Below, one piece after another: positions 22,151-34,734 of a stretch of DNA of 64,000 bases (the stretch's first letter is position 1; each line of letters starts with the position of its first letter). The translations under genes and the position numbers were made by a program. The stretch is from assembly GCA_946807835.1 (NCBI GenBank), contig OX327697.1:15758001-15822000 (forward strand), read 5' to 3'. The notes below the pieces were generated by a model. That model was not told where the DNA came from and made no database searches. It was given only the letters and a program-made list of their open reading frames with translations. The DNA is from Ailanthus altissimus. Taxonomy: Eukaryota; Streptophyta; Magnoliopsida; Sapindales; Simaroubaceae.

Positions 22151-22159
22151 ACACACCGT

Positions 22160-24440
22160 TAAAATGGAGTGATAAAGAGAAAACACAAACATATTGTTGA
22201 AACTGGTCTTCAAGCCAAAATTCCTTTTTATTTTTGATGGGAAGCCTTTCACACTGCCACTTACCTTATTAATAGATTACTAATACCAACACTAAACTAC
22301 TGCTCACCATATCAGAAAATATACAACCAAATTCTTGATTATGAGTTTTTAAAACCTTTTGGGTATGCTTGCTTTTCTTTATTAAGCCTTACACCAGACA
22401 CAAGTTTAGTTTTATACTAACAAATGCATTTTTATAGGGTACAACCCAGCTTATAAGGGTTATAGATACCTGCATTCATCTGGAAAAATACTTTTAATGA
22501 AAATCCTTTTCCCTATGATGAATTATTTCCTCCATCCCAATCTTCTCTTAATAATGCTACCATTTCTCAATTAAATCCACCTTTACATATTGTTCCTATC
22601 CCTTACTCCAATCCACCTTTACAACTTCCTGTATTTTCAAACACTTCACATAATCTAATTTGTAGTGGTAGTATAAGTCATACAATAGACTTACATTCTT
22701 TAGCATTAGGTCAGTCTTTAGATCACCAATTCACACCATTAACCAATAAAGTTCCTAACATCCTTATATAAAATTCAAATTCTATCAAATCAAATTCACC
22801 AAAAATCACACACACACTAGACCAACATTTACTCATAAGATGGTTATAAGATTTAAGAATGGCATCTTTAAACCAAAAGTTTACCTAAGCCAAAGTCATG
22901 ACTTCAACACTAAACCCAAAATAGTCACTAAAGCACTAAACAATCCTAAATGGAGACAAGCAATATTAAAGAGTGTTAGGCTCTCATAAGAAACCAAACC
23001 TGGTCCTTGGTACCTAGTACAGAAGCTCCTAAAGTGGTCAGTAATAAGTAGATTTTTAGAATCAAACACAACCCTCATGGAACTATAACCAAGTATAAGG
23101 CTAGATTGGTTGCTAAGGAATTTTTACAAACCCCCATTGGAGTTAATATTTCTAAGATATTAAGTCTAGTCATAAAGGAATCCATTATGAATATTGTTTT
23201 AAGCCTAGTTGTCATGAGCAAATGGGCAATAAGGCAAATAAACATCAATAATGCCTTCCTAAATGGTGATTTAATAAAGGCAGTATATATGTCATAACCT
23301 GAAGAGTTTGTTAATGCTACCAAACCAAATTATGTCTGTAAATTGAGGAAAGCTCTCAATGGTCTTAAGTAGGCCCTTAAGGCATGGTATAACACACATA
23401 GAAAAGCATTATTACAAAAGGGATTTTACAACTCAAGATCAGAATCTTCTTTGTTTATTAAGCATTGCAATGGTCATCTGATTTTGGTTTTGATTTATGT
23501 GGATGATAACTCATCATAGGGCATGTTTTAAATCAACTAGAAAACTTTATTGGTCAACTTGGTTCCATATTTTCCTTGAAAGATATTGGTGATTTTAATT
23601 ACTTTCTAGGCATTGAGGTTACTCCTACTCCTACTCCCACTAGTTTGCATCTCTCTTAAACCAAGTATGTATTAGACTTGTTAAAGAAGGCTAATATACA
23701 GAACTGTAAATGGTATGCCACACCAATGAGTACTAGTCAGAAATTGCTTAAAAATGATGACAAACTATTTGACAATCCCTCTCTTTACAGAAGTTTAGTC
23801 TGGGCTCTTCAATATGCCATTCTCACAGGAACTGAGATGTCTTTTGCAATGCACAAACTAAGTCAATTCATGGTTGCACTAACTATAAAACATTGGCTGG
23901 CCTGCAAAAGAATTCTAAGGTATTTATAGCATACTTCTTATTGTGGTCTTGAATTATTTTCAAAACTGTATATTTAGATACTGATTGGGAATGTGATCCC
24001 AATGACTGAAAATTCATTAAAGGGTATTGTATTTTTGGGTCAGAATTTAGCTTTTGGGTCTTCTAAGAAAACAATTATAGTGGCTAGATCCATGACAGAA
24101 GCTGAATACAAAGCCCTTATAGCTATTTGTTCTAAACTTCTTTGGATCAAATCCTTTCTTCAAGAGCTTTATTTGCCTATTTAGAAAACTCCTATGCTTT
24201 GGTGGAATAATCAAAGTGCTCAAGTTTTGGCTATTAACCTGTTTTTCATGTAAGAATAAAGCACATTGAGATTGATGTGCACTTTATTAGAGAAAAATTG
24301 TAACTAACAGTTAGATGTTAGGTTTGTACTAAGAACAGATTAAATTGCTGATATCCTGACTAAACTATTAACGTTTGATCAATTTGTTCATCTTAGTTGC
24401 CGATGAAAGAGCTACTGATTTTTAAGTACTTTCAAAGCTT
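22160..24440 (+). pseudogene. Decayed Ty1/copia pol
   Basis: Copia pol pieces appear in order. The integrase C-terminal region includes a CIFIGY-like block near 22425. The reverse transcriptase start includes PKWRQAIL near 22950. The polymerase core reads IRQININNAFLNGDL near 23228-23275, then the catalytic YVDD at 23496-23507. RNase H includes the block ARSMTEAEYKAL near 24080-24118 and the block LWWNNQSAQ near 24197. Stops and frameshifts occur throughout, so it is inactive. The reading order is correct, which shows a single old copy. A possible 3' LTR start (TGTTATTTG at 24509) is seen, but I cannot find the paired LTR. Confidence 0.8.
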
Positions 24441-24720
24441 TTCTAAGGAAGAATTAATAGTACTTTAATGCTAAAGTGTAATGGCAGAAGTTGATGTGGC
24501 AATTGGGGTGTTATTTGTTAACGTGTAATTAAGTTTTTAAGAGTCCTTGTAATTAGTTATTTCCCATTAAAAATTTGTTACAAGTAGTTGAGTATTTCTT
24601 TGTTTCTTAAGATGAATAAATATGACTTTGTAATCTTTTTTTCAATGGGTATGAATAAATTCATCTAATTCAATAAACTTCATTTACATATTCCTTTATT
24701 TTTTATCATTTTTTTTAAAA
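24441..24720. other. Tail of the decayed copia, no gene
   Basis: AT-rich sequence after the copia RNase H, possibly part of its 3' LTR. No coding sequence is seen. Confidence 0.4.
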
Positions 24721-24724
24721 CCAA

Positions 24725-27620
24725 ACAGTCTATAAACAAGATTTTTCAATGACTCATTCTAGGTTTGATTTCCATTGATCAATGTTGCCGTTATCTTAGG
24801 TTGCAAACACTTTGGAGTGATAAGCTTGAATGTTAGGAGCTTAGGAAGCCAAATATTACAGTGGATCAAGATTTGAGTATCATCAGTAATTCCCCATCTA
24901 GACTTGCCTTAATAATAACCTTCATCCCCAAAATATAATCTTCCACAGAAAAGAAGAATTATTTAGGGGTTTATAATTCATGAACTCCCTATTTGGGAAA
25001 TAACTTATGTTAAGAAGTCTTAAAAGTATATAATTGGTATTTTGTAGACTTTTTCAGCATTTGTTTTTTAGAAGAGCTTAATTGAAGCATGGTAGGTCAT
25101 GAAACCCTATTTCACCATCTTTTTTAGGCTTAAAAATCTCCAAGAGATCCAATGTATGCCCTTACTTTGGTCTTTATTACCCACCATAAATTTTCCACTA
25201 TATTTTGAATCTCATTGCTAAGCCTTTTGAGAATTTTGAAAACACTCATCAATCAAGTAAGTTGGAATAGCTTGCACGATAACTTTTAATAAGATCTCTT
25301 TTCCCACTCTTGAGAAAATATTGCCTTTTTAATTTTTTTTTATTTTATCTTTTGTAAGACTATTAATTTAATCATTGGTAAGAACCTTTTTTTTGTTTCA
25401 CCCAAGCATAACTGAAAGACCAATGTACTTCTCATGATGAGATACAACATTGCATTAAAGATCTCATGTATAGATTACTGATGGACATTTGGGTTAAAAA
25501 ACATATTGGACATTTTAAGATTGAACAATTGCTCTAAAATGTTAGTATACTTGTCTAGAATTGATTTTAACACCCTGTATTCTTTTGTTGACACCTTTAA
25601 GAAAATTATACTGTCATTTACAAATAGTAACTGAGAAACAATTATTTGAATATAGTGAAAACACACTCAATGAATTAATTTCATATTCACAAAATCATTA
25701 AGCAAAATTGAAAAAACTTTAACACAAATTAAAAAAAGATATGGAGATATTGGACATCCTTGTCTCAAATCTCTATTTGGCTAAAGTGAACATATAACTT
25801 CACCAGGATGAGAAGGACAAAAAAGTTAAAAAAATGCACCTAAGATAAAAAAAACCACCCATTTATGAGAAAAGCCCAGCTTGATCATTGCTTTGGCTGT
25901 CTTATGACTAATGAATATTATTATATGGCCAATTGATCTTTCTTGAGGTCTAGACCAATTGATGGAACCTTCTACCCATAGGAAGAAAAACCAGACGGGG
26001 CCAACTATCCTTTTTTCTCTCGCTCCTCCCAGGCATTTATCTTTGATTGCTTTTTATAAAGTCACAACGGGCGCTAGTGCTTGCTATATAAGAATTGCTC
26101 TATGGATCTCATTAGAAATGTTTGATGCTTCTTAGGGAATCCTAATCTAACTAAGTATTCTTGTGGTTCTAGAGGATCCAGTTACAGAAGAACTAGGAAT
26201 GGAGAGCTTTCCCCTTTCCCCCCCACTCTTTGTAAGGGAGGTCTTGTTGAAAAATAGCTCGACGCTAGGATGATAAAAAGCTTAACATCTATTGGTATTG
26301 ATTTTTTTCTTAGTGATTGAAAAGGAGAGTGCTTAGGTATGTTATAGAAAGGGAAGACAGAGGTAGTACTTTGAATGGCGAAGAGAGGCGGCTCGACAAG
26401 GAAGGAATGAGAAATCGCTAAGGATGACTTCTTTGTTTTGTTGGCTAAACGAAGGGGCCAGTTATACCAGCCAAGTAGTATAAAGGATTTTGAGTGTTGT
26501 CTTTTGTTGGTCGTTAAGAAACCCTCCTGACCCAACCCTAGACATTCTAAGATCTTTTTTCAAACTTGCTCCTATATTGAGTCAAGAGATAGATAAATAG
26601 ACACATCCTATTGCATCAATCGGGGGGCATTTGTAGTGATTAAGGAGGTCGAAGACCAAGAAGTGAGTTATTTGTCAGTCAAGCATTCTTCTTACTGCTA
26701 GATCTAATCTCTTGGTTCTTGTAAAAAGGAAAAGGAAAAATAATTTCACGTTCTTCCTTTTAGGAAGGGAGGATTAAGAAAATCTTATTGATTGCAGCTT
26801 TCTCCAGACTTTCGATAAAAGTATGAAAAAAAGGCTTAAATTGTATGATCCCTCTGTCACCCCAAAAAAGTCATACTTCACTTTATCATAGGCTTTACTG
26901 ATGTATACTTTTAGAGAATCATCCCATTATCTTCTTGTTTTTTTTCTTTTTACTTGATGTAAGTAGTCATATCCTATCACTATAATATCAATGATCTACC
27001 TTTGCACATTTTGAAAGCACTTTAGAATGAGGATATTATGTGATCCATTAAAGTTTTAACCTTGTTTGCAATTTCTTTTTGGTTATGATTTTGTATATTA
27101 TGTTGAAAATGTTAATCAATACGCGGTAAGATACTTTTCTCAGATTTTTTACTTTAAGAATGAAGCAATATAGATAGTGTTTGGATAAGAAAATTCTCAT
27201 CCTTCATTTAGAAGATTAAATCCCACTTTGAATACTACATCTTGGAGAGGTTACCAGTGCTTCTAATAAAAAAACTACTAGAAAGCCATCTGCATTAGGT
27301 GTTTTCAGATGATGTAGTTGAAATAGAGCTTCTTTAATCTCTTTCTTTGTGAAATCTTTATTCAAGAAAGAATTTATTTCTTTTGTAATTTTTGGTTGAA
27401 CGTTATGAAGTGCTAACTCAATATTGGTGGTAATAGTATTGAAAGTACAAAAAAGGTCACTAAAATATCTAACAAAAACTCTCTCAACTTGGTCTTCCTC
27501 TTCTACTTAGATTCCTTCCTAATTTAAAACTCCATAAATAAAGTTTCTTCTCTTTCTCTTTAAAGCCTTAGCATGGACATTGTTTTGTACTTCTGTCCTT
27601 ACAATTGAGCTAATTAACTT
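24725..27620 (-). pseudogene. L1-type LINE reverse transcriptase, minus strand, interrupted
   Basis: Read from 27620 downward. The order is that of a plant L1 reverse transcriptase: an NIIYKIITK block near 27100, then SKAYDKVKYDFF near 26880, then the KLGFSHKWV-like block near 25880, then DLRQGCPISPYLF near 25770, then the catalytic box read as FVND at 25613-25624, then a block reading AIPTYLIDECF near 25270 and a SKGIHWISW block near 25160. The first catalytic Asp is changed to Asn, and stops and frameshifts are frequent. It is split by a foreign block at about 25945-26855. Its 5' end is cut by the copia LTR at 27627. Confidence 0.8.
25945..26855. other. Organelle-like (probably mitochondrial) DNA inserted in the LINE
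   Basis: This block separates two adjacent pieces of LINE reverse transcriptase and has a different base composition, with more G+C and runs such as CCCCCC near 26218. The style (GCCGCCTCTCTTCGCC on the minus strand and similar) is typical of plant mitochondrial intergenic DNA, and the 117-aa minus frame inside has no recognisable family. The insertion itself is well supported by LINE continuity; the mitochondrial origin is a judgement from appearance. The edges are approximate. Confidence 0.45.
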
Positions 27621-27626
27621 TAGATA

Positions 27627-28187
27627 TGTTGTATATTATAAGAGTATTTCAAATAAACAATGTATATTGAAGAAACAATGAAGAGAGAGGTTTTCAAAGT
27701 GAAAAAAAGAAAAGAAGAAGAAATGAGTGCCGAGGCCTGCCCAGCCTAGAACAGAAAATGGGGCGCTGCAGCGCTCAAACAGGGTTGCCACTCTTCTTTT
27801 ATTTTAAGCTCTATGATACTAAATTTGAGGGCCATTGTGCTAGAGTTGAAGATGTGACTTATTGGAAGAGTCATTTAACTCTCCAATAAGTTGTGTTCAT
27901 TTGAAAAGATACTAATTTAAATCAAAGGTTGTGACCTTTTAGAAAGGAACACATCTCTTCCTAAGGTTATGAACCATTGGAAAAACGTATGTCTACTCTA
28001 AAGGATGTATTGATCTAAAGAGGTATTGTGCCCTTCTAGGGAGACATAAATGCCTCTACAAATAGAGAAGCAGACCCCACTTTTGTGATACAGATGAAAA
28101 TTTATCCCCTTCTTCTTATATTCTTTTTATCTATCGATTCTCATAAAAGTCATCTTGTAGTTCTGCAGAATTTATAATTGGAGTGCA
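27627..28187 (+). repeat. 5' LTR of the interrupted copia
   Basis: Begins TGTTGTATATTAT and ends GGAGTGCA. Contains a GC-rich patch (GGGCGCTGCAGCGCTC near 27763) and a TATA-like CTACAAATAGAG near 28056. It is clearly similar to 44465-45057 but differs in many positions, so the insertion is old. Confidence 0.85.
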
Positions 28188-29244
28188 TTGGGAACTATAC
28201 TACCACACAACTCATTTTGCACATTGATCAATATTATAGGGGCAAAAATAGTTTAAGGATAATGCCTAGCACGCCTTGACTATACAAACTATTAATGTCT
28301 ATTAACACAGTTCACACAAGTCCAAATTCTAATAATCTTATACTATTTTTAATAGATACTAGTAGTGATACATCTATTCTCCCAGTAGCCAAGTTGCTTT
28401 TAGAGACCACAAAAATTCTACCATTCAATGGAAAAATTTTCAAGTGGTGGCAAGATTAGATGTATAACACTTTGGATGTGATGGGTATAGCAGAATGTCT
28501 CACAAAACCTCATCCGGATGCAAATATTAAAAATTACAACGATAAGATCTCCAAATGGAATATGACGAATAAGGTATGTCGTAACATAATCTTATATACA
28601 TTATCAAATGAATTATATGATGTATATTCCTCCTATAAAGATGCACATGAAATTTGGGTACAACTTAAGAAGAAATATCTTATAGAGAATGTCGGTGCCC
28701 AAAAGTATGTTATTACAATTTTTCTAGATTTTAAAATGTTTGAGGATAAAAAGGTTACTTCTCTAATTCATGAATTTCATTTGTTAATTGATGATTTGAA
28801 AAATGAGGGCATTGTTCTTCCTAAGCCTTTTATGGCTGGTTGTTTGGTTGAAAAATTACCAAATTCTTGGAATGCTTATAAGAAAAGCAACAAGCACAAA
28901 AATAAATATTTAAAATTGGAGGATTTTATTATTCATATTAGAAATGAAGAAAGAATAACCAGTGAGAGAACAATGATAAGGCTAAGGAACTTGTTTCTAA
29001 GGAAAGTTTGGTGGAAAATAAAAATCGTGATAATAAGAAGAATGGTAAGACCACAAACAATACTCACCTTAAGAACACAAAGCCCTTATTTAAGAAGGAG
29101 AAAGGTAAGTGTTATATTTATAGCAAGAGTGGTCATTTAGCCTATCAATACAAATATAAGAAAGACAAAAAGGGAAATAATAAAACTCTCAAAGCCAACT
29201 TGGTTGAAAGAGAAGATGTTATTACTATAGTAATTGTTTCCTAG
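28188..29244 (+). pseudogene. Copia gag remnant
   Basis: A short leader of about 150 bp follows the LTR. From about 28340 a frame reads LPFNGKIFKWWQD, then a stop at 28457, then MYNTLDVMG and a long UBN2-type gag region to 29140 (WVQLKKKYLIENVG, FKMFEDKKVTSLIHEFHLLIDDL, LEDFIIHIRNEERI). After a frameshift near 29000 a decayed zinc knuckle follows near 29107 (CYIYSKSGHLAYQY), with most Cys positions lost. Confidence 0.8.
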
Positions 29245-30085
29245 GTAATTATAGTTGTAAATAGCAACAAAGAGTGGGACATAAACTCTGAAGCCACAAG
29301 ACATATTTGTGGTGACAAGAGTGCCTTTCATGACTATGTTCAGATAAGAGAATGTGAAGAGTATATATATCTTGGAGATTCTCATCCTGCACTTGTGATG
29401 AAAAAAGAAAAAGTTCTTCTCAAATTAAATTCTGGAAGATCTCTTGTACTGAATAATTTATTACATGTTCCAAACATTAGATACAATTTAGTTTATGTAT
29501 TTATGCTTGGTAAGGCTAAAGTAAAGGTATTCTTTGAAGGAGATAAAGTTGTATTGACCAAGAATGAAACATTCATTAGAAAAAGGTATTACTTCAATGA
29601 TTTGTTCAAGCTCAATGTAATAGAGACCTCTATTAATAAAAGTTCTACTTCTGTTTACATTGTTGAGCCATATAATTTGTGGCATGATAGACTAGGTAAC
29701 TTGAACTTTTTTGGTATATAAGAAAGATGGAAAGAATTAGTTTACTTTATAATCTTGACTTAAAAGACATATATAAATGTGATGTATGTGTAGAAGGAAA
29801 GTCCACAAAAAAGTATTGTAAACTAATTACTCTTAGAGAAAACGAGTTAGTTTAATTCATAGTAACCTAGGTAAACTAAAGGATATCATGACTAAAGGAG
29901 AAAAAATGTATTATATTACCTTTATAGATGACTTCTTAAGGTACACAAAGTTATATCTTTTGAGAATTTAAAGATGAGTCATATGATAAATTTTTAATTT
30001 ATAAACAAGAAGTTAAGAATCAATTTGGAAAGAAAATTAAGAGATCAAAAACTGATAGAGGTTAAGAATATATGTCATGTCAAAC

Positions 30086-30429
30086 TGTGTGGGGCCTACC
30101 AACCTTTTGGTCCACCGGTTGGATGACACAATAGAGTCATCGGTGCACTTATATAACCAGCTCAGGTTACCTGTGCCCCAAGGAATCGAACCCCCGCCCC
30201 CATCTCCATGGAGTCCTTATAAGCCTTTAGAGGTTCATCCTTATACCATCAGACTGGCTATCCTGATGGGTACAACTATCGAACCTTAAAGGCTTATAAG
30301 GGATGAGATCCTAGGTGCGACAAGGTTAAGGGTGTAGGTAACCTGAGCTGGTTGTGTGGGTACGCCGGTGGCTCTGAGGTGTCATCTAGTTGGTGGACCA
30401 ATGAGTTGGTGGGCCCTAAACAGTCTGAC
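30086..30429. mobile_element. 344-bp fold-back (inverted-repeat) element
   Basis: The two halves are inverted copies of each other for most of the length. Both carry the GGTAACCTGAGCTGGTT block and a GTGTCATC..GGTGGACC block, in opposite orientation, and both carry CTTATAAGCCTTTA toward the centre. It interrupts copia integrase. Flanks ATGTCAAAC (30077-30085) and ATATCAAAC (30430-30438) form a 9-bp target duplication with one mismatch, as in Mutator-type MITEs. The minus strand of the left arm also holds GGTTCGATTCC, a tRNA-type B box. Non-coding. Confidence 0.75.
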
Positions 30430-30617
30430 ATATCAAACATGTTTAGTTCCTATTATGAGAACAATGGAATTATACATGAAGTGACACCTCCATATTCTCT
30501 TAAATCTAATAGGGTGGCTGAAAGGAAAAATAAAACTTTAAAAGATATGATGAATTGCATGTTAATAAATTTTGGGGCACTTCTGAACTTAGAGGGAGGA
30601 GGAAGCAATTTTGACTG

Positions 30618-30622
30618 CTTGC
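30618..30622. repeat. Left target-site duplication CTTGC
   Basis: CTTGC precedes the TG of the Athila 5' LTR and is repeated at 41929-41933 after the CA of the 3' LTR. The copia coding sense resumes across it. Confidence 0.92.
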
Positions 30623-31988
30623 TGATAATACATATTTTAATATAATATTTTGATACTCCTAAGATTAATATTCACTCATTTAACCTCAAATAATTTGTAT
30701 TTGTGCACGTTCTTTATGAATTTTAAGTTCAAAGACAATTGGAACATCACACGAGAAATCAGACGCAAATAGGAGCATTAGAGATAAAAATACAGAGGGA
30801 TGCTATTGTTTGCTACAGTGTAATGTGGGGCATTCAGTTGAGCATTGGGGTATTCGGCGATGGAGACTTAGGTGGGGTGCTACATGCAGTAGCTACCAAA
30901 TACTTCAATGCCACGACATTGAATCCTAATGGCGCGGTATTGAGGCCTGGGCAGCAAAAGTTGACAAGATGCTTAAAATCAGGAAGTCCAAAAAGCAACC
31001 CTAAGTCCGCCCTAATTTCGTGCTCTTACCTATATATTTTCTAAAAACTTACATTTTGAGGAGGCAGTTAGAGATAAGAAAGAAAAACACCTAACTTTCA
31101 AGTTTGGAGAAATCAAAGAGGAGGAAAGGAAGATTCAACATCAAAGACATTTGACAGGGATTTCTTCTTTACTTTGATCTTTTACTTGTTGTAAGATGTT
31201 TATTTTGTATGTATTGATGTAATTAACTTCAAGAATGTGTAGTTTAATGATGAGCTAATTTAATTAATCTAGGATTACATCCTTGAACTTATTATGTGAT
31301 TGACTATAGCTATCTCTTTTATGGTATTGATTTAGCTTTTGATATATTTATTATGCTTGTGTTTAATGCAATTTTATTACTTGGCCAGTAGTTAAATTGA
31401 TCTAGAAATACTTAAATAAACTTGAAAAAAGGCATTTACGTATTAAGTTTTAAGCATATTGATGCATGATCATAGTGTAACACATATGAGTTTCATATGA
31501 GATAGACATATATTCATAAGGCATGTATGACTCATAAAACTTGTGCTTAATAGATTTTGTTCAATTTATTTATCATAGGAATATAGATATTTGATTGGAT
31601 AGAATATATTCACTTGACCATCGAAAGAGGCTTGTGATGTGTTAAGTGTTTTGGTCAATATATCAAGTTGAGTACAATAAACTTAAAAGAGATTCTGCTG
31701 AATTGATTTGCATAATGAGGGATAGTTTGTAATCCTAGGATATCTCATATTGAATTTAACTTGTGGGAATTTAGTTTATTACTTATTATAATTAAGTTAT
31801 TCTTTTACTTAAGTAGTTTAATCTCATACATTAAATCATTTTCTAGATAAGAGTAGAAAGACACCATTTCAACACTTAAACTAGAAAAGATAACTCATTC
31901 TCCGTGGGATTGACACTTTTCTTATCATATATTACTTGTTACGACAACGTGCACTTGCGTTAGTTTGTGTTGTAGAATTCACACAACA
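30623..31988 (+). repeat. 5' LTR of the Athila element
   Basis: From TGATAATACATATTTT to GAATTCACACAACA. Includes a decayed GC-rich patch near 30795-30960. The 101-aa frame inside it is not a gene. Confidence 0.95.
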
Positions 31989-31994
31989 AGTTTT

Positions 31995-32012
31995 TGGCGC
32001 CGTTGTCGGGGA
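31995..32012 (+). promoter_or_regulatory. Primer binding site for tRNA-Asp
   Basis: TGGCGCCGTTGTCGGGGA, starting six bases after the LTR. It differs at one base from the complement of the plant tRNA-Asp 3' end (TGGCGCCGTTGCCGGGGA), the site typical of Athila. Confidence 0.92.
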
Positions 32013-32106
32013 ATGAAAGTTTTTTTAGTATTTAATACTGATATAAATCTTTTTTCCTGTTAATTCAAAATTCTATTTTTGTTTGTAGAAAATTCAGTGT
32101 GTGTGT

Positions 32107-33442
32107 ATGAGACGTTCCAAAAGCGTTGATCTAACATACTTTGATCCTGAAATTGAGAGGACACTGAGAAGATTACGCGCGAGACCAGAACCAAGTGACT
32201 AACATGGAAGAGCAAACTTAGAATGTTGTTGAAGAGCCAAGAGCCTTAAGAGATTATGCTGTTCCTTTGGTGAATGGTATACACTCAATGATTCGCAGGC
32301 CAAATATCAATGCCAATAATTTTGAAATCAAGCCTGGAACTATTCAAATGCTTAAAGAATTAGTGCAGTTCAGCGGCTTCTCAAATGATGATCCCAACGA
32401 GCATATCACAAATTTCTTAGAAATTTGTGACATATTCAAATACAATGGCATGTCAGATGATGCCATAAGACTCAGATTGTTTTTGTTCTCCCTGAGAGAT
32501 AAAGTAAAAAGTTGGTTAATATCATCACCATTCGGTTCGATAACAATATGGGATGATTTGGCACAAAAGTTCTTAGCCAAGTTCTTCCCACCGGCCAAAA
32601 CTGTCAAGATGCGTAATGATATTACTTCTTTTATACAACATAAGTCAGAATCATTGTATGAATCATGGGAGAGATTTAAGGATATGCTGAGAAAGTGTCC
32701 ACATCATGGAGTTCCCAAATGGTTGTTGGTGCAAACATTTTATAATGGATTGGTGGGACATTTAAGAACGATTATAGATGCAGCAGCTGGAGAGGCTTTA
32801 ATGAGTAAGTCCACAGATGAGGCATATGGCTTGTTGGAAGAAATGGCCTCCAACAGCTATCAATGGCCATCAGAAAGAGTGAATCCAAGAAACGTTACTG
32901 GTATGCATGAAATTAATGCACTCACTTTTTTGACAGTACAAGTTAGTTTGTTGGCTAAGATGATGGATACACTTGGAGTCAATGCAGTAAAAAGCCAACC
33001 ACCAACTTGTGATTTTTGTGGAGATAATCACCAAAATTGTTTATGCATGGAGACAACACAATATGTAGGGAGTTACAATCGACAGTAGTATAATCATAAC
33101 TCAAATTTTTACAATTCAGGGTGGAGGAATCATCTAAATTTTTCTTGGAATAATAATAACCAAGGGCAATCCTCAAAATCCATGAATCCACCCGGATTTC
33201 AAATGCAGCAGCAGCAGCAACAATTTCAGCAAGAAAAGAAATCTGGTGTTGAGGAATTGTTAATTCAATACATGAAACAAATTAACCAACTTTTGCAAAG
33301 CCAATCAGCATCTCTTCGCACCTTAGAAAACCAAGTTAGACAATTGGCTTCTGCAATGAACAACCGTCCTCAAGGCTCTTTACTGAGCAACACAGAAGTT
33401 ATCCAAAAGGTGATAGAGAACAATGCAAAACAGCAACGTTGA
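32107..33442 (+). pseudogene. Athila gag
   Basis: Begins MRRSKSVDLTYFDPEIERT at 32107; a frameshift follows. From about 32204 one frame runs with an in-frame TAG, then the retrotransposon gag core (about 32400-32880: RLFLFSLRDKVKSWL, LAKFFPPAKTVKMRNDI, YESWERFKDMLRKCPHHG, LLVQTFYNGL), then CDFCGDNHQNCLCM, a degenerate Cys-rich block. A single TAG at 33086 is followed in the same frame by NFYNSGWRNHLNFSW and a Gln-rich stretch to 33442. The long frame often called at 32267 starts with GTG, not a real start. Confidence 0.88.
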
Positions 33443-34734
33443 AAAGCGATAAAGAAATGCAAAACATTGTGGGAAGACTTAAACCATCAGAAAATGCAAA
33501 AAATTCTGCAAATGCAGAAAGTGCAAAAAATTCTGAAAATGGGAATGAAAAATAAGAAGATGGTGTAGCAAAAGAAAAGGCTATACAGAAGGAGAAGATG
33601 CAGCCCTACAAACCGCCACTATTTCGTCAGCGATTACAGAAGCAAAAGCAAGAGAAGCAGTTTACAAAGTTTCTGGAAATTTTTATGAAACTGCACATTA
33701 ACATACCCTTCGCAGATGTAATAGAGCAAATGCCCAGTTATATTAAATTCATGAAGGACATTCTTTCGAGAAAAAAGAAGCTGGACGAGTATGAGATTGT
33801 AGCATTGACAGAAAAATTGCCTTCAAAGCTTAAGGATCCAAGGAGTTTTACCATTTTATGCACAATAGGAAATCGGTATTTTGGTAAAGCTTTATGTGAT
33901 ATAGGGGCCAGCATAAATTTGATGCCTTTGTCTATCTACAACAAGCTAGGATTGGGGGTAGCCAAGCCTACGAATGTCACTTTACAACTTGCAGATCGTT
34001 CACTCACATATCTTAAGGGTGTGATTAAAGATGTGTTAGTTAAGGTAGATAAAGTTATATTCCCAGTCGACTTTATTGTGTTGGATATGGAAAAGGATCT
34101 TGAAATTTCAATCATTTTAGGAAGACCTTTATTAGCTACCGGTAGAACCTTGATTGATGTCCAAAAGGGAGAACTTACTATGAGAGTGCAAGATAAAGAG
34201 GTGACGTTTAATGTGTTTAAAGCCATGAAATTTCCCAAAGAAGCAGATGAATGTTACTGCATCAACATTATTGACAGAGAAATTCAAAGGATATTCAACA
34301 ACCACTATAGCCAAGACTCTTTAGAAAATGCAATCATCAATGAGAATGAAGAGGAAGATCAGGGAGCACTGAAGTATCTCAATGCTTTGAATTCTACACG
34401 TCACCAAGAGCACAGGAGGTTCAGATTTGAAGTGCTCGAAAGATTAAAAAATATGGAGGTAAGAACCAAACCCTCAACAGAAAAACTGCCAACACTAGAA
34501 CTTAAACCCTTGCCTAACTATTTACGGTATGTATTTCTTGGTCTATCCTCAACACTTTTTACAATAATATCCACTACATTGAATGAAACACAAGAAGAGA
34601 AGTTGCTTAGAATACTGCGAAAGTACAAGAAGGCATTGGGATGGACAATCATAGACATCAAAGGAATCAGTAATTCATTTTGCATGCATAAGATATTGTT
34701 AGAAGATGGACAAAAGTCTTCGATTGAACACTAA
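33443..34734 (+). pseudogene. Athila protease region
   Basis: After a frameshift near 33435, the gag-protease linker continues, with a TAA at about 33553, into an open frame at 33598-34734. It contains LHINIPFADVIEQMP near 33691 and the aspartic protease site DIGAS at 33898-33912, then SINLMPLSIYNKLGL and IILGRPLLATGRTLIDV, the usual Athila protease context. A TAA at 34732 separates it from the reverse transcriptase in the same frame. Confidence 0.88.

Larger units (their letters stand above)
29245..30622 (+). pseudogene. Copia protease and integrase remnant, first part
   Basis: The protease region reads WDINSEATRHI near 29278, where the catalytic Asp of the usual DSGA has become Asn and Gly has become Glu. 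Then come LLHVPNIRYNLV near 29458 and the integrase lead-in LWHDRLGNL near 29680. The core is split by the fold-back element, then SYYENNGIIHEVTPPYS near 30450 and RVAERKNKTLKDMMNCML near 30510. The frame stops at the Athila insertion and its continuation is found at 41934. Confidence 0.8.

Noticed and set aside
26182..26535. The 117-aa minus frame in the organelle-like block
   Set aside because: No family features; probably chance in non-coding organelle-derived DNA.
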